From Paraglaciecola arctica BSs20135 (GTDB taxonomy: Bacteria; Pseudomonadota; Gammaproteobacteria; Enterobacterales; Alteromonadaceae): 64,000 nucleotides of DNA. Location of the stretch: NCBI RefSeq assembly GCF_000314995.1, contig NZ_BAEO01000047.1, forward strand, positions 31,783 to 95,782, read 5' to 3'. The first letter of the stretch is position 1; each line of letters starts with the position of its first letter. Positions 26,454 to 38,672 of the stretch are shown here, piece after piece. The position numbers were made by a program, and so were the translations under genes. Below the pieces are notes generated by a model that searched no databases, was not told the DNA's origin, and saw only the letters and a program-made list of their open reading frames with translations.

Positions 26454-28784
26454 ATGAACACACAAAATAAGTACAAATATAATCCTATCTTTGAGGCTAT
26501 CTCTTTGGCACTCGTATTATTAGTTTCTCCAGCTATAAATGCCGCTGAAAACGTGTGGGAAACCATAGAAGTCTCCGCTCAAAAGCGTAACGAAAATATA
26601 AGTGATGTGGGTATCGCCATCACTGCATTCAGTGGTGAGCAATTAAAAGCACTGGGTTTAGAAAGCAGTACTGAGTTAATTGCGTTTACTCCAGGTGTTT
26701 CTTTGGCTGGCGATATTGGTGGACAAAGAGCTATCTTCAATATTCGTGGTGTGGTGCAAAATGACTATGCCGATTTGGCTGAAGCCCCAGTTGCGGTTTA
26801 TGTAGACGGAGGATACTTAGCCAGTACTCAAGCTCAAACCTTTGGCTTATTTGATATTAAACGAATAGAAATTTTGAAAGGTCCACAAGGCACCCTGTTT
26901 GGACGAAACGCTACTGGAGGTTTAGTCAATACTATCACCGCGAAACCAACTGAAGACTTTGAAGGTTACGCTGAATTGTCCATCGCAACCTTTGATCAAT
27001 ATCGTTTTGAAGGTGCTGTTTCAGGCGCGTTATCAGATGATATTACTGGCCGCTTATCAGCCTACTCCAATATCCAAGGTGAGATTTTAGAAAATATCTA
27101 TGAAGACGGCGCGTCCCCAGATACTCGTCCTGGCTCTGTTGGTGGCGGACAAGATGGCTATAACGACGATACGCAAGCTTTACGTGCGCAACTGGACTTC
27201 AATTTAGGAACAGACGGTTCATTATTATTAAGCGCAAATTGGGCTGACACCACCAAAAGTGAAGGGCCTTACCAAGTGGTGAATACCACTGAAATAAAAG
27301 ACGCAGACGGTAACGTAATTGACGTTATTTTTGCTGCAGATGATCCTTTAGGCTGCGATGCCATTCAACTTGGTCAATGTATTGACGGTAACTTTAACGG
27401 TGATCCAGTTCGACCCGTACAAGGTGGCGACTTTAATGGAAACATTGATCCCGATGGCTCTGGACCTAAGGTCAATAAAGACTTTGCCTTTGATGATCAA
27501 AATACAATTCAGTCCCAAGGCTTTTCAGCCGCCCTTGATTATAGCTTTGACACCTTTGATTTATTTTCTCTAACCGATTACAAAAAATTTGACCGAACTG
27601 TAGGTTTGGATTCAGATCAAACGGCCTCCCCTGAATTGATATTTCAATCTAATAGTACAATTGATCAGTTTAGTCAGGAAGTTAGAGTGTCTGGAGATGC
27701 CGACAATTTCAAATGGGTAACTGGATTATATTACCTAAATGTCGAAACTGATTACAGCCAAGGACTTGCTGCCTCTCCAACAGCCTATTTTTTGGGAGGT
27801 GAAGAAAACAATTCCCTTATTAAACTAGAAACCCAATCATACTCAATATTTGGTCAAATAGACTACCAGTTGCAAGACCAGTTAGTATTAGTTACTGGCT
27901 TGCGCTATACCAAAGAAGACAAACATTTTGTTGGTGATGTGTACCAAAATACCAATACAGATGACAGAGTGATTGAAATTGATCTCGATAGCGCTTCACT
28001 TGAACACCTAGATACCGACAATGACCAAAACCTGTGGTCAGCTAAAATACAACTCGAATATTCCACAGACACCGACTTATATTATGTGGGTGTTAATAGA
28101 GGGGTTAAAGCCGGTAGTTTTAATGCACCTTTATTTGGTGGATTTAGTAGTTACAAGCCAGAAGAATTAACCTCTTATGAAGCAGGTATGAAATTAAACT
28201 TGTCGGATGAGACAGCACTGTTTAACGCCAATATTTTCTATTATGACTACAGTGATTATCAATCATTTTCATGGGTGAATAATTCAGGTTTAGTGGAAAA
28301 CCAAGATGCCACTTTTATGGGTTTAGAATTGGAACTTTTCTTAACCCCTAGTGACGGACTAGATGTGATATTAAATACCTCTTATACCGATGCTAAAGTA
28401 GAAAATCTTGAAGTGGCGTCGGGAATATTTGCTGATACTACTCCAGCATTTACGCCCGAATACCAAGCTTCTGCGATGATCCGCTACAATTGGGATTGGA
28501 ACGAAGACAATATTGCGGTGCAGTTTAGCGCCAATTATCAAAGTGAAACTTTTCATAATGCACGAAATTTCACAGCCCATGAAATAGACTCGTACGTGGC
28601 TGCAAATGCAAGGCTGACGTGGACTGATTCAACACAATTATGGACAGCAACAGCTTACGTAGACAATATGTTTAACTCTGAACATGAAATCATCGGTTTT
28701 GATGTAACAGGTTTTTACGGCACATCACAAATATCCTATGCAAAACCTAGAGTCTTTGGAATAACCGTTAAACGTAGTTTTTAA
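26454..28784 (+). CDS. TonB-dependent outer-membrane receptor, predicted pyrimidine/nucleoside uptake
   Basis: 776 residues: signal peptide ending in AINA, a TonB-box-like ETIEVSAQKR, a plug domain (about 45-165, with IRGV and VAVYVDGGYLAS, KGPQGTLFGRNATGG) and a 22-strand-type barrel ending in the aromatic KRSF. GGGAAC precedes the ATG. Such receptors take up siderophores, B12, sugars or other large or scarce ligands. The gene is followed by preT at 108 bp, so a nucleobase-derived ligand is inferred from context only; the sequence does not reveal the ligand. Confidence 0.9.
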   Translation: MNTQNKYKYNPIFEAISLALVLLVSPAINAAENVWETIEVSAQKRNENISDVGIAITAFSGEQLKALGLESSTELIAFTPGVSLAGDIGGQRAIFNIRGVVQNDYADLAEAPVAVYVDGGYLASTQAQTFGLFDIKRIEILKGPQGTLFGRNATGGLVNTITAKPTEDFEGYAELSIATFDQYRFEGAVSGALSDDITGRLSAYSNIQGEILENIYEDGASPDTRPGSVGGGQDGYNDDTQALRAQLDFNLGTDGSLLLSANWADTTKSEGPYQVVNTTEIKDADGNVIDVIFAADDPLGCDAIQLGQCIDGNFNGDPVRPVQGGDFNGNIDPDGSGPKVNKDFAFDDQNTIQSQGFSAALDYSFDTFDLFSLTDYKKFDRTVGLDSDQTASPELIFQSNSTIDQFSQEVRVSGDADNFKWVTGLYYLNVETDYSQGLAASPTAYFLGGEENNSLIKLETQSYSIFGQIDYQLQDQLVLVTGLRYTKEDKHFVGDVYQNTNTDDRVIEIDLDSASLEHLDTDNDQNLWSAKIQLEYSTDTDLYYVGVNRGVKAGSFNAPLFGGFSSYKPEELTSYEAGMKLNLSDETALFNANIFYYDYSDYQSFSWVNNSGLVENQDATFMGLELELFLTPSDGLDVILNTSYTDAKVENLEVASGIFADTTPAFTPEYQASAMIRYNWDWNEDNIAVQFSANYQSETFHNARNFTAHEIDSYVAANARLTWTDSTQLWTATAYVDNMFNSEHEIIGFDVTGFYGTSQISYAKPRVFGITVKRSF

Positions 28785-28788
28785 TCCT

Positions 28789-28875
28789 CGCTATATATAG
28801 CGCTAAATTGGCATAAGTTATGAAACCGTTTTGTTAAAAAATCCACTGTATTCGCGCAGTTAGCGAAACGGTTTC
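28789..28875 (+). promoter_or_regulatory. Dyads in the receptor-preT gap
   Basis: After the receptor stop comes the palindrome CGCTATATATAGCG (28789-28802), then 10-bp inverted arms GAAACCGTTT (28822-28831) and AAACGGTTTC (28866-28875) 34 bp apart. Each arm is itself a GAAAC-N-GTTTC-type odd dyad (one exact, one with a single mismatch). The second ends 17 bp before the preT ATG. This could be a pair of operators for an internal promoter or, by pairing of the arms, an RNA hairpin. Confidence 0.45.
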
Positions 28876-28892
28876 AGAAAATGAGGTACAGC

Positions 28893-30227
28893 ATGAGTAC
28901 AACAGGTACAGTTACTATCGATGATATTAATGAAGGTTTTGCCGACCTACATAAACCCTATAATAAGTCACAGGCTTTGCTTGAAGCATCGCGCTGTACA
29001 TATTGTTACGACGCTCCTTGTATAAAGGCATGTCCCACAGGAATTGACATTCCTACCTTTATTCATCAAATACGCACCCAAAACGTCAAAGGTGCGGCAA
29101 AAACCATTTTGTCAGAAAACATTATGGGCGGCACGTGTGCTAGGGCTTGTCCAACTGAGATCTTATGCGAAAGAGCATGTGTTCGTCACCATGATCAGGG
29201 CAAACCTGTAGAGATTGGTTTATTACAACGTTATGCAGTCGACTATCTAATGGAATCAACTGATGAACATCCATTTGTTAGAGCGCCAGAAACCGGCAAA
29301 ACCATAGCGGTAGTAGGTGCAGGTCCCGCAGGTTTATCTTGTGCTCATCGCGCAGCCTTATTAGGTCACAAAGTAACTGTATTTGAAGCAAAACCTAAAC
29401 CGGGAGGCCTAAACGAATATGGGCTTGCTGCTTACAAAATGGTCGACGACTTTGCGCAAAAAGAAGTCGCGTTTTTATTAGGTATTGGTGGGATAGAGAT
29501 TATTTATGAGCAATATTTAGGTAAAAACCTAAACTTGGAACAGCTTCGCACGGATTATGATGCCGTTTTTCTCGGCATTGGATTAGGGTTGTGCAATCAA
29601 CTTAAGCTAGAAGGCGAAGATCTGAAAGGTGTCTTTGATGCCATAGATTTTATTGAGGAGCTGCGTCAAACAACAGACAAATCAACTATGACCATTGGGC
29701 AGGATGTTGTGGTGATTGGCGGTGGAAACACGGCCATTGATGCGGCTATTCAAGCCAAACGATTAGGAGCTAAAAGAGTAACATTAGCGTATCGCCGTGG
29801 TGAAGATAATATGACGGCTACCGAGTGGGAAATAGATTTAGCTCGTAAAAATGGGGTTGATGTACGCTTGTGGTTATCCCCCATAGAATTGACTGGGGAC
29901 ACCCATGTTAACTCCATTTCCTTCGAGCAAACATCCATCGAATCAGGAAGATTAGTTGGCACAGGTGAACGTATTCAGATAACAACAGACATGGTACTTA
30001 AAGCTGTGGGTCAAAAGATTGATGCATCGGTGTTATCAGATGTGTTGATTGAGCAAGGCAAAATTAAAATTAACGACAAGTATCAAACTAGTATTCCAGG
30101 TGTTTATGCCGGTGGTGACTGCATCGATACAGGTGAAGATTTAACAGTGCAATCCGTAGAAGATGGCAAACGTGCCGCTCACGCAATGGGCCACACTTTG
30201 TTCGGCATTGACTTTAAGGAGCTTTAA
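28893..30227 (+). CDS. preT: NAD-dependent dihydropyrimidine dehydrogenase subunit PreT
   Basis: 444 residues: N-terminal Fe-S domain with CTYCYDAPCIKACPTG and CARACPTEILCERACVRH cysteine sets, FAD site VVGAGPAGLSCAHRAALLGH and NAD site VIGGGNTAIDAAIQAKRLGA, as in the glutamate synthase small-subunit family. With PreA it reduces uracil and thymine to their dihydro forms with NADH. I chose ATG 28893 with GAGG upstream; an ATG four codons earlier is the alternative. preA starts 1 bp after its stop. Confidence 0.93.
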   Translation: MSTTGTVTIDDINEGFADLHKPYNKSQALLEASRCTYCYDAPCIKACPTGIDIPTFIHQIRTQNVKGAAKTILSENIMGGTCARACPTEILCERACVRHHDQGKPVEIGLLQRYAVDYLMESTDEHPFVRAPETGKTIAVVGAGPAGLSCAHRAALLGHKVTVFEAKPKPGGLNEYGLAAYKMVDDFAQKEVAFLLGIGGIEIIYEQYLGKNLNLEQLRTDYDAVFLGIGLGLCNQLKLEGEDLKGVFDAIDFIEELRQTTDKSTMTIGQDVVVIGGGNTAIDAAIQAKRLGAKRVTLAYRRGEDNMTATEWEIDLARKNGVDVRLWLSPIELTGDTHVNSISFEQTSIESGRLVGTGERIQITTDMVLKAVGQKIDASVLSDVLIEQGKIKINDKYQTSIPGVYAGGDCIDTGEDLTVQSVEDGKRAAHAMGHTLFGIDFKEL

Positions 30228-30228
30228 C

Positions 30229-31548
30229 ATGAGTAAATTAGCCTGCAATATCGCTGGGATTGATAGTATTAATCCATTCTGGTTAGCTTCAGCTCCACCC
30301 ACCGATAAATACATAAATGTAGTACGTGCTTTTGAAGCCGGTTGGGGTGGCGTAGTGTGGAAAACCTTAGGGATAGATCCCCCAGTCATCAACATGTCTA
30401 GCCGTTATGGTGTACATCATGACCGCGCACGTAATGTCATTGGCATAAACAATATTGAGTTAATTACCGACCGTCCATTAGAAACCAATTTACGAGAGAT
30501 AGAGCAGATCCGCAAAGAGTGGCCAGACAGAGTTATTATCGGCTCGATGATGGCTCCCCTAGATGAAAAAACTTGGAAAGAACTGGCCATCAAAATCGCT
30601 AATTCTGGCGTACATGGTATAGAGCTAAACCTAGGTTGCCCCCACGGCATGTGTGAACGAGGTATGGGATCCGCTATTGGCCAAGTACCTGAGTTAATAG
30701 AACAAACGACTCGCTGGGTCAAAGAAGTAGTAGATATACCTGTATTTACCAAACTAACACCTAATATCACTGATATTTTGGTGGCCGCAGAGGCGGCATT
30801 AAAAGGTGGTGCTGATGCGGTTTCGCTTATCAATACAGTCAACTCAATCGCTTCAGTCGATTTAGATTTAATGGCGCCAACCCCTACTGTCGACGGCAAA
30901 GGCACCCATGGTGGATATTGTGGTTCTGCAGTAAAACCCATTGCCTTGCATATGGTGGGTGAAATAGCCAGAAATCCCGATACCCGAAATTTACAAATAT
31001 CCGCAATAGGTGGCATTGAAACCTGGCGCGACGCTGCTGAGTTTATTGCACTGGGAGCCAGTGGTGTACAAGTATGTACCGCAGCCATGTTATACGGTTT
31101 TCGCATTGTTGATGACATGATAGCTGGGCTAGAGAACTTTTTAGACGAAAAAGGCTATGCCTCTTTATCCGCATTTCAAGGTAAAGCCATTCCTAATGTT
31201 GTCAATTGGAATGAGCTAAACATTAATTTTGATACTAAAGCATTTATTAACGAAGACTTATGTATTGAGTGTGGACGCTGCTTTATAGCCTGTGAAGATA
31301 CCTCACACCAAGCCATTACTATGCAAGAAAATACCAGTGGTGGACGTGACTTTGTAGTGGTTGATGATGAATGTGTGGGTTGTAATTTATGTAAACACGT
31401 ATGCCCAGTACCTGACTGTATCGACATGCGCCCAGTAGAGAATGGACTGCCGGTACTTACATGGCCAGAACACCCTAAAAACCCGCAGCGTATTGACGCT
31501 GTATCCCTTGAAAGTTCCCTTGTAGAGACGGGAGAAAATAATGACTAA
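30229..31548 (+). CDS. preA: NAD-dependent dihydropyrimidine dehydrogenase subunit PreA
   Basis: 439 residues: a DHOD-like FMN barrel (about 1-310; NLGCPHG with MCERGMGSAIGQ, and a catalytic-loop region near TPTVDGKGTHGGYCGSA) followed by a C-terminal ferredoxin domain with CIECGRCFIAC and CVGCNLCKHVCPVPDC. It is the pyrimidine-binding subunit that pairs with PreT. AAGGAG precedes the ATG at 30229. The aminotransferase gene starts 8 bp inside its end. Confidence 0.94.
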   Translation: MSKLACNIAGIDSINPFWLASAPPTDKYINVVRAFEAGWGGVVWKTLGIDPPVINMSSRYGVHHDRARNVIGINNIELITDRPLETNLREIEQIRKEWPDRVIIGSMMAPLDEKTWKELAIKIANSGVHGIELNLGCPHGMCERGMGSAIGQVPELIEQTTRWVKEVVDIPVFTKLTPNITDILVAAEAALKGGADAVSLINTVNSIASVDLDLMAPTPTVDGKGTHGGYCGSAVKPIALHMVGEIARNPDTRNLQISAIGGIETWRDAAEFIALGASGVQVCTAAMLYGFRIVDDMIAGLENFLDEKGYASLSAFQGKAIPNVVNWNELNINFDTKAFINEDLCIECGRCFIACEDTSHQAITMQENTSGGRDFVVVDDECVGCNLCKHVCPVPDCIDMRPVENGLPVLTWPEHPKNPQRIDAVSLESSLVETGENND

Positions 31549-32869
31549 AACTCATACTTTAACGCCTGAACAACTTCAGGCTAACTGGATGCCATTTACT
31601 TGCAATAGGCAATACAAGGCAGATCCTCGTTTAGTAGTTGGTGCGGATCGCATGCACTTCACTTTGTCTGATGGTAGACAATTATTGGACGGCATTGCAG
31701 GCCTATGGTGTTGTAATGCAGGACATAACCGGCCTCGAATAGTTGAGGCTATACAAAAACAAGTGGCGACACTGGATTATTCACCGGCATTCCAGATGGG
31801 GCACCCACTACAATTTGAGCTTGCTGAGCGACTAGCTAACATGGTTCCTGGCGATCTAAATAAGGTGTTTTTTACCAATTCTGGCTCTGAATCCTGTGAA
31901 ACGGCCTTAAAGATGGCCATTGCTTACCATAACGCACGGGGTGAAGGTAATAGGACAAAATTAATCGGTCGCGAGAAAGGTTATCACGGTGTCAACTTTG
32001 GAGGCCTATCTGTGGGCGGCATGTCTGCCAACCGTAAAATGTTTGGTAATTTGCTTAACGGTGTCGATCACATGCGCCATACCCATGGCATTGAAGCCAA
32101 CCTGTTTAGTAAAGGAATACCTGAGCACGGAGTCGAATTAGCTGAAGATTTAGTACGGCTCTGTGAATTACATGATCCTTCAACCATAGCGGCGGTGATA
32201 GTCGAACCTTTAGCAGGTTCAGCCGGTGTTTTATTGCCACCTAAAGGATATTTAGAAAGACTTCGCCAGATATGTGATCAACATGGAATTTTGTTAATTT
32301 TTGACGAAGTAATTACCGGTTTCGGTCGTATGGGCGCACCTTTTGCTACTGAATATTTTGGCATTGAGCCTGACATTATTTGCACCGCAAAGGGCTTAGC
32401 AAATGGTGTAATCCCTATGGGTGCAGTCATTGTACAAGACAAAATTTACGATGCCTTTATGCATGGCCCTAAAGATATGGTCGAATTCTTCCATGGTTAT
32501 ACCTTCTCAGGTAACCCTATGGCCTGTGCAGCGGCTATGGGAACCTTAGACACCTATGAAGAAGAAGGACTACTTACCCGTGGAGCTGAACTTAGTGATT
32601 ATTGGCAAGATGCAGCGCACTCTTTAGCTGATTTATCTTTAGTTAAAGATATTCGAAATATTGGATTAATTGCAGGCATAGAGTTGCACCCTACTCCTGC
32701 TACACCCAGCAAACGCGTATTTACTGCTTTCTTAAAAGCCTATGAAGCAGGATTACTTATCCGTACCACTGGAGACACTATTGCATTATCGCCTCCGCTT
32801 ATCATAGAAAAGTCACAAATTGATTTTGCCTTTAGTACCTTACGCGAAATTATCAAATCACTGGATTAA
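31541..32869 (+). CDS. Class III omega-aminotransferase, predicted beta-alanine:pyruvate transaminase
   Basis: 442 residues, PLP-dependent fold type I class III: IFDEVITGFGRMG and the PLP lysine in CTAKGLANGVIPMGAV. The N-terminal WMPFTCNRQYKADPRLVVGA resembles beta-alanine/omega-amino-acid:pyruvate transaminases. In this locus it should turn beta-alanine (or 3-aminoisobutyrate from thymine) into malonate (methylmalonate) semialdehyde. The substrate is inferred from the neighbours. It overlaps preA by 8 bp; mmsA follows after 9 bp. Confidence 0.88.
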   Translation: MTKTHTLTPEQLQANWMPFTCNRQYKADPRLVVGADRMHFTLSDGRQLLDGIAGLWCCNAGHNRPRIVEAIQKQVATLDYSPAFQMGHPLQFELAERLANMVPGDLNKVFFTNSGSESCETALKMAIAYHNARGEGNRTKLIGREKGYHGVNFGGLSVGGMSANRKMFGNLLNGVDHMRHTHGIEANLFSKGIPEHGVELAEDLVRLCELHDPSTIAAVIVEPLAGSAGVLLPPKGYLERLRQICDQHGILLIFDEVITGFGRMGAPFATEYFGIEPDIICTAKGLANGVIPMGAVIVQDKIYDAFMHGPKDMVEFFHGYTFSGNPMACAAAMGTLDTYEEEGLLTRGAELSDYWQDAAHSLADLSLVKDIRNIGLIAGIELHPTPATPSKRVFTAFLKAYEAGLLIRTTGDTIALSPPLIIEKSQIDFAFSTLREIIKSLD

Positions 32870-32878
32870 AAAATTATT

Positions 32879-34375
32879 ATGCAACTAATACAACACATAA
32901 TTAATGGTCAACACACCTCAGGTGTAAGTAGCCAAACAATTGCGGTGTACAACCCAGCTTTAGGCCAGCAAAGTGCTGAAGTAGTGACCGCAGTAGTTGA
33001 AGATGTCAATACGGCGGTGGCTGCGGCCAAAGCAGCATTCCCAGCTTGGTCAAAAATGCCCTCGAGCAAACGTGCCAATATCATGTTTAATATGCGCACT
33101 TTGCTGGTAGCCCGTCAAGATGAAGTAGCAGAAACGATTTCTAAAGAACACGGCAAAACCCATGATGATGCGTTAGGAGAAGTGACCCGAGCATTAGAAG
33201 TTATAGAGTTTGCTTGCGGCATAACTGACAAGCTAAAAGGTAATTTTAGCCGAGATGTGGCTGTTGGTATCGATGTCACCGACGAACGTCAAGCCTTAGG
33301 TGTGGTGGCTGGGATCACGCCCTTTAACTTTCCTGCTATGGTGCCCTTGTGGATGATCCCCATGGCACTTGCATGTGGTAATACTTTCATACTCAAACCA
33401 TCAGAGAGAGATCCCTCTAGTGCAAACTTGATCCATCAACTATTTGCTGAAGCAGGTTTACCACCAGGCGTGTTAAATATAGTGCATGGTGACAAAGTCG
33501 CGGTTGATGCACTGTTAGATCATAGTGACGTTAAAGCCATTAGTTTTGTAGGCTCAACGCCGATCGCTGAATATATTTATCAGCGCGGCAGCGCCAGCGG
33601 CAAACGCGTACAAGCCTTAGGTGGTGCCAAAAATCATATGGTGATCATGCCAGATGCAGATCTTGACCAAGCAGCCGATGCGCTTATGGGAGCAGGATTT
33701 GGCTCTGCTGGTGAACGTTGTATGGCCATCAGTGTGGCGGTACCTATTGGCCAGGAAACTGCAGATAAGTTAGTCGCCAAATTGATCCCTCGCGTTGAGG
33801 CATTAAAAGTAGGCCCATACAATCAAACGGGTAACGAAATGGGACCGGTGATCTCTGCGGATGCGCAAAAACGCATTAAAGGCTTAATCGACCAAGGAGA
33901 AGCTGAAGGCGCCAGCGTGTTAGTCGACGGCCGAAGCTTATCAGTAGCTGGCTGTGAAGCTGGTTTCTGGGTAGGCGGTACGTTACTCGACAACGTGACT
34001 AAAGACATGTCTGTCTATCAACAAGAGATTTTTGGTCCTGTACTGTCGATATTACGTGCTAATACATATGCTGAAGCAACGGACTTAATCAATGCTCACG
34101 AATATGGTAATGGCACCTCTATTTTTACCCGTGACGGAGATGCAGCCAGAGATTTTGCTGCCAACATTGAAGTAGGTATGGTAGGCATTAACGTACCTAT
34201 CCCCGTTCCTGTCGCCTACCACAGTTTTGGTGGTTGGAAACGTTCAATCTTTGGTGCCCATGGAATTTATGGACCAGAAGCAGTGCATTTTTATACAAAA
34301 TTAAAAACCGTTACTTCACGTTGGCCAACAGGTATACGTGCAGGTGCGGAATTTACCTTCCCAACTATGTCTTAG
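32879..34375 (+). CDS. mmsA: CoA-acylating (methyl)malonate-semialdehyde dehydrogenase
   Basis: 498 residues of the aldehyde dehydrogenase superfamily with the catalytic Cys in GSAGERCMAISVAV and the MMSDH-type FNFPAMVPLWMIPMA. MmsA converts (methyl)malonate semialdehyde, NAD+ and CoA to propionyl- or acetyl-CoA with loss of CO2. Here it completes the pathway from beta-alanine to acetyl-CoA and from 3-aminoisobutyrate to propionyl-CoA. Same strand and tight spacing to its neighbours. Confidence 0.92.
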   Translation: MQLIQHIINGQHTSGVSSQTIAVYNPALGQQSAEVVTAVVEDVNTAVAAAKAAFPAWSKMPSSKRANIMFNMRTLLVARQDEVAETISKEHGKTHDDALGEVTRALEVIEFACGITDKLKGNFSRDVAVGIDVTDERQALGVVAGITPFNFPAMVPLWMIPMALACGNTFILKPSERDPSSANLIHQLFAEAGLPPGVLNIVHGDKVAVDALLDHSDVKAISFVGSTPIAEYIYQRGSASGKRVQALGGAKNHMVIMPDADLDQAADALMGAGFGSAGERCMAISVAVPIGQETADKLVAKLIPRVEALKVGPYNQTGNEMGPVISADAQKRIKGLIDQGEAEGASVLVDGRSLSVAGCEAGFWVGGTLLDNVTKDMSVYQQEIFGPVLSILRANTYAEATDLINAHEYGNGTSIFTRDGDAARDFAANIEVGMVGINVPIPVPVAYHSFGGWKRSIFGAHGIYGPEAVHFYTKLKTVTSRWPTGIRAGAEFTFPTMS

Positions 34376-34403
34376 AAAAACAATAACTTTAGATGGAGTA
34401 ATT

Positions 34404-35285
34404 ATGTCAACAACACGCTCAACTTTACGTGGTGGTTTAATCCAAATGGGTTTGAAGTCATCCACAGATAACGATCCAGAAACCATTCGCAAAGCCATGA
34501 TTGAAGCCCACTTACCTTTAATTGATGAAGCAGGTGCAGCGGGTGTGCAAGTATTATGTTTTCAAGAAGTATTTACTCAGCCTTACTTCTGCCCGAGTCA
34601 GGATCCCAAGTGGTATGAGAGTGCCGAAAGCATACCAACTGGACCCACTGTCACCTTAATGCAAGAGTACGCCAAGAAATATCAGATGGTCATTGTGGTT
34701 CCGATTTACGAAAAAGACGACGTAACCGGGGTTTACTACAACACAGCGGCGGTTATCGATGCCGATGGCAGTTATTTAGGGAAATACCGTAAAACTCATA
34801 TTCCACAAGTAGCGGGGTTTTGGGAGAAGTTTTTCTTTAAACCAGGTGCTTCGGACTGGCCAGTATTTGAAACCCAATACTGTAAATTGGGCGTATATAT
34901 TTGTTATGACCGCCATTTCCCTGAAGGCTGGCGAGCATTGGCATTAAATGGCGCCGAATACATTGTTAATCCATCTGCAACTGTGGCTGGCCTATCAGAA
35001 TATTTATGGAAATTAGAACAACCAGCTTCAGCGGCAGCAAATGGCTGTTGGATTGGAGCAATCAACCGAGTAGGAGTCGAAGAGCCCTGGAACATAGGCG
35101 AGTTTTACGGCCAAAGCTATTTTGTTAATCCAAGAGGGCAAATTGAAAAAGAAGCAAGCAGAGATAAAGACGAATTGATCATCCATGATATGGATATGGA
35201 CATGATTAAAGAAGTGAGGAACAACTGGCAATTTTTCCGTGACCGTCGCCCTAGTACCTACACAAAATTGACCGATGGTGAATAA
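34404..35285 (+). CDS. Beta-ureidopropionase (N-carbamoyl-beta-alanine amidohydrolase)
   Basis: 293 residues of the nitrilase superfamily with the catalytic triad visible: Glu in CFQEVF, Lys in YRKTHIP and Cys in YICYDRHFPE. It hydrolyses N-carbamoyl-beta-alanine (or its methyl analogue) to beta-alanine, CO2 and ammonia. ATG 34404 with GGAG is chosen. The same superfamily includes agmatine N-carbamoylputrescine amidohydrolase, which is a possible alternative, but dihydropyrimidinase and preTA in the same operon decide for the pyrimidine substrate. Confidence 0.9.
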   Translation: MSTTRSTLRGGLIQMGLKSSTDNDPETIRKAMIEAHLPLIDEAGAAGVQVLCFQEVFTQPYFCPSQDPKWYESAESIPTGPTVTLMQEYAKKYQMVIVVPIYEKDDVTGVYYNTAAVIDADGSYLGKYRKTHIPQVAGFWEKFFFKPGASDWPVFETQYCKLGVYICYDRHFPEGWRALALNGAEYIVNPSATVAGLSEYLWKLEQPASAAANGCWIGAINRVGVEEPWNIGEFYGQSYFVNPRGQIEKEASRDKDELIIHDMDMDMIKEVRNNWQFFRDRRPSTYTKLTDGE

Positions 35286-35379
35286 TAAAACTTTTCGTTA
35301 AATTTGTTATTACAAACCTTGCAAATTTAATGATGATTTACACCTGCTACAGATAACTGCTGAACAAGTAGTCATAAAA

Positions 35380-35415
35380 AGTGAATGAGTTCCCCCCTCA
35401 TTCACTTGATTTTTA
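35380..35415 (+). terminator. Intrinsic terminator between beta-ureidopropionase and the NCS1 gene
   Basis: Perfect 10-bp stem AGTGAATGAG / CTCATTCACT with a 7-nt loop, then TGATTTTT. Placed inside the run of pyrimidine genes, it suggests that the permease-hydantoinase pair is expressed at a different level or from its own promoter (35416-35503). Confidence 0.8.
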
Positions 35416-35503
35416 AGGGAAATTTAGTTGTATTTTATAGGTGATGTGGTATTTACAAATACCAGAACATTTCATAACACATCACTTTATAACGGAGCAT
35501 GTC

Positions 35504-38417
<2,914 letters not shown>

Positions 38418-38457
38418 TATTGGGGCAGAACAAGACTTTTTTAATCAAGAGGCTTTG

Positions 38458-38567
38458 CTTTTCTCTGTGCTCTCTGAGTCCTCTGTGGTGCAATATCTTT
38501 TTCTTTGGTTTTTGCTTTACACCACCGAGAACACAGAGCGCTTCGCTACACAGAGAGAAAAAAAATT
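38458..38567. repeat. Intergenic inverted-repeat element (CTCTGTG family)
   Basis: A 110-bp palindromic-type element just beyond dihydropyrimidinase: TTCTCTGTG ... CTCTGTGGTG on the left and CACCACCGAG ... CACAGAGAGAA on the right, with a 29-bp AT-rich centre and an extra CGCTTCGCTA on the right arm. Such CACAGAG/CTCTGTG units are known as dispersed intergenic repeats in several bacteria. It can fold into a long hairpin on either strand and may help end the pyrimidine transcript. Confidence 0.65.
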
Positions 38568-38616
38568 ATGATGTATTACTTTAAATTAGGTTGATTTATT
38601 TAAGTCTTAAATAGCA

Positions 38617-38643
38617 AAAACCCGCCAATTGGCGGGTTTTCTT
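38617..38643 (-). terminator. Terminator of the rpsP-rplS operon (bidirectional)
   Basis: Stem AAAACCCGCC / GGCGGGTTTT with an AATT loop, 32 bp past the rplS stop. On the minus strand it ends in T and so closes the ribosomal operon; on the plus strand the following TTTT could stop the pyrimidine transcript. Confidence 0.85.
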
Positions 38644-38672
38644 ATTAAGTTAACGATAACGCAAAAATTAAA

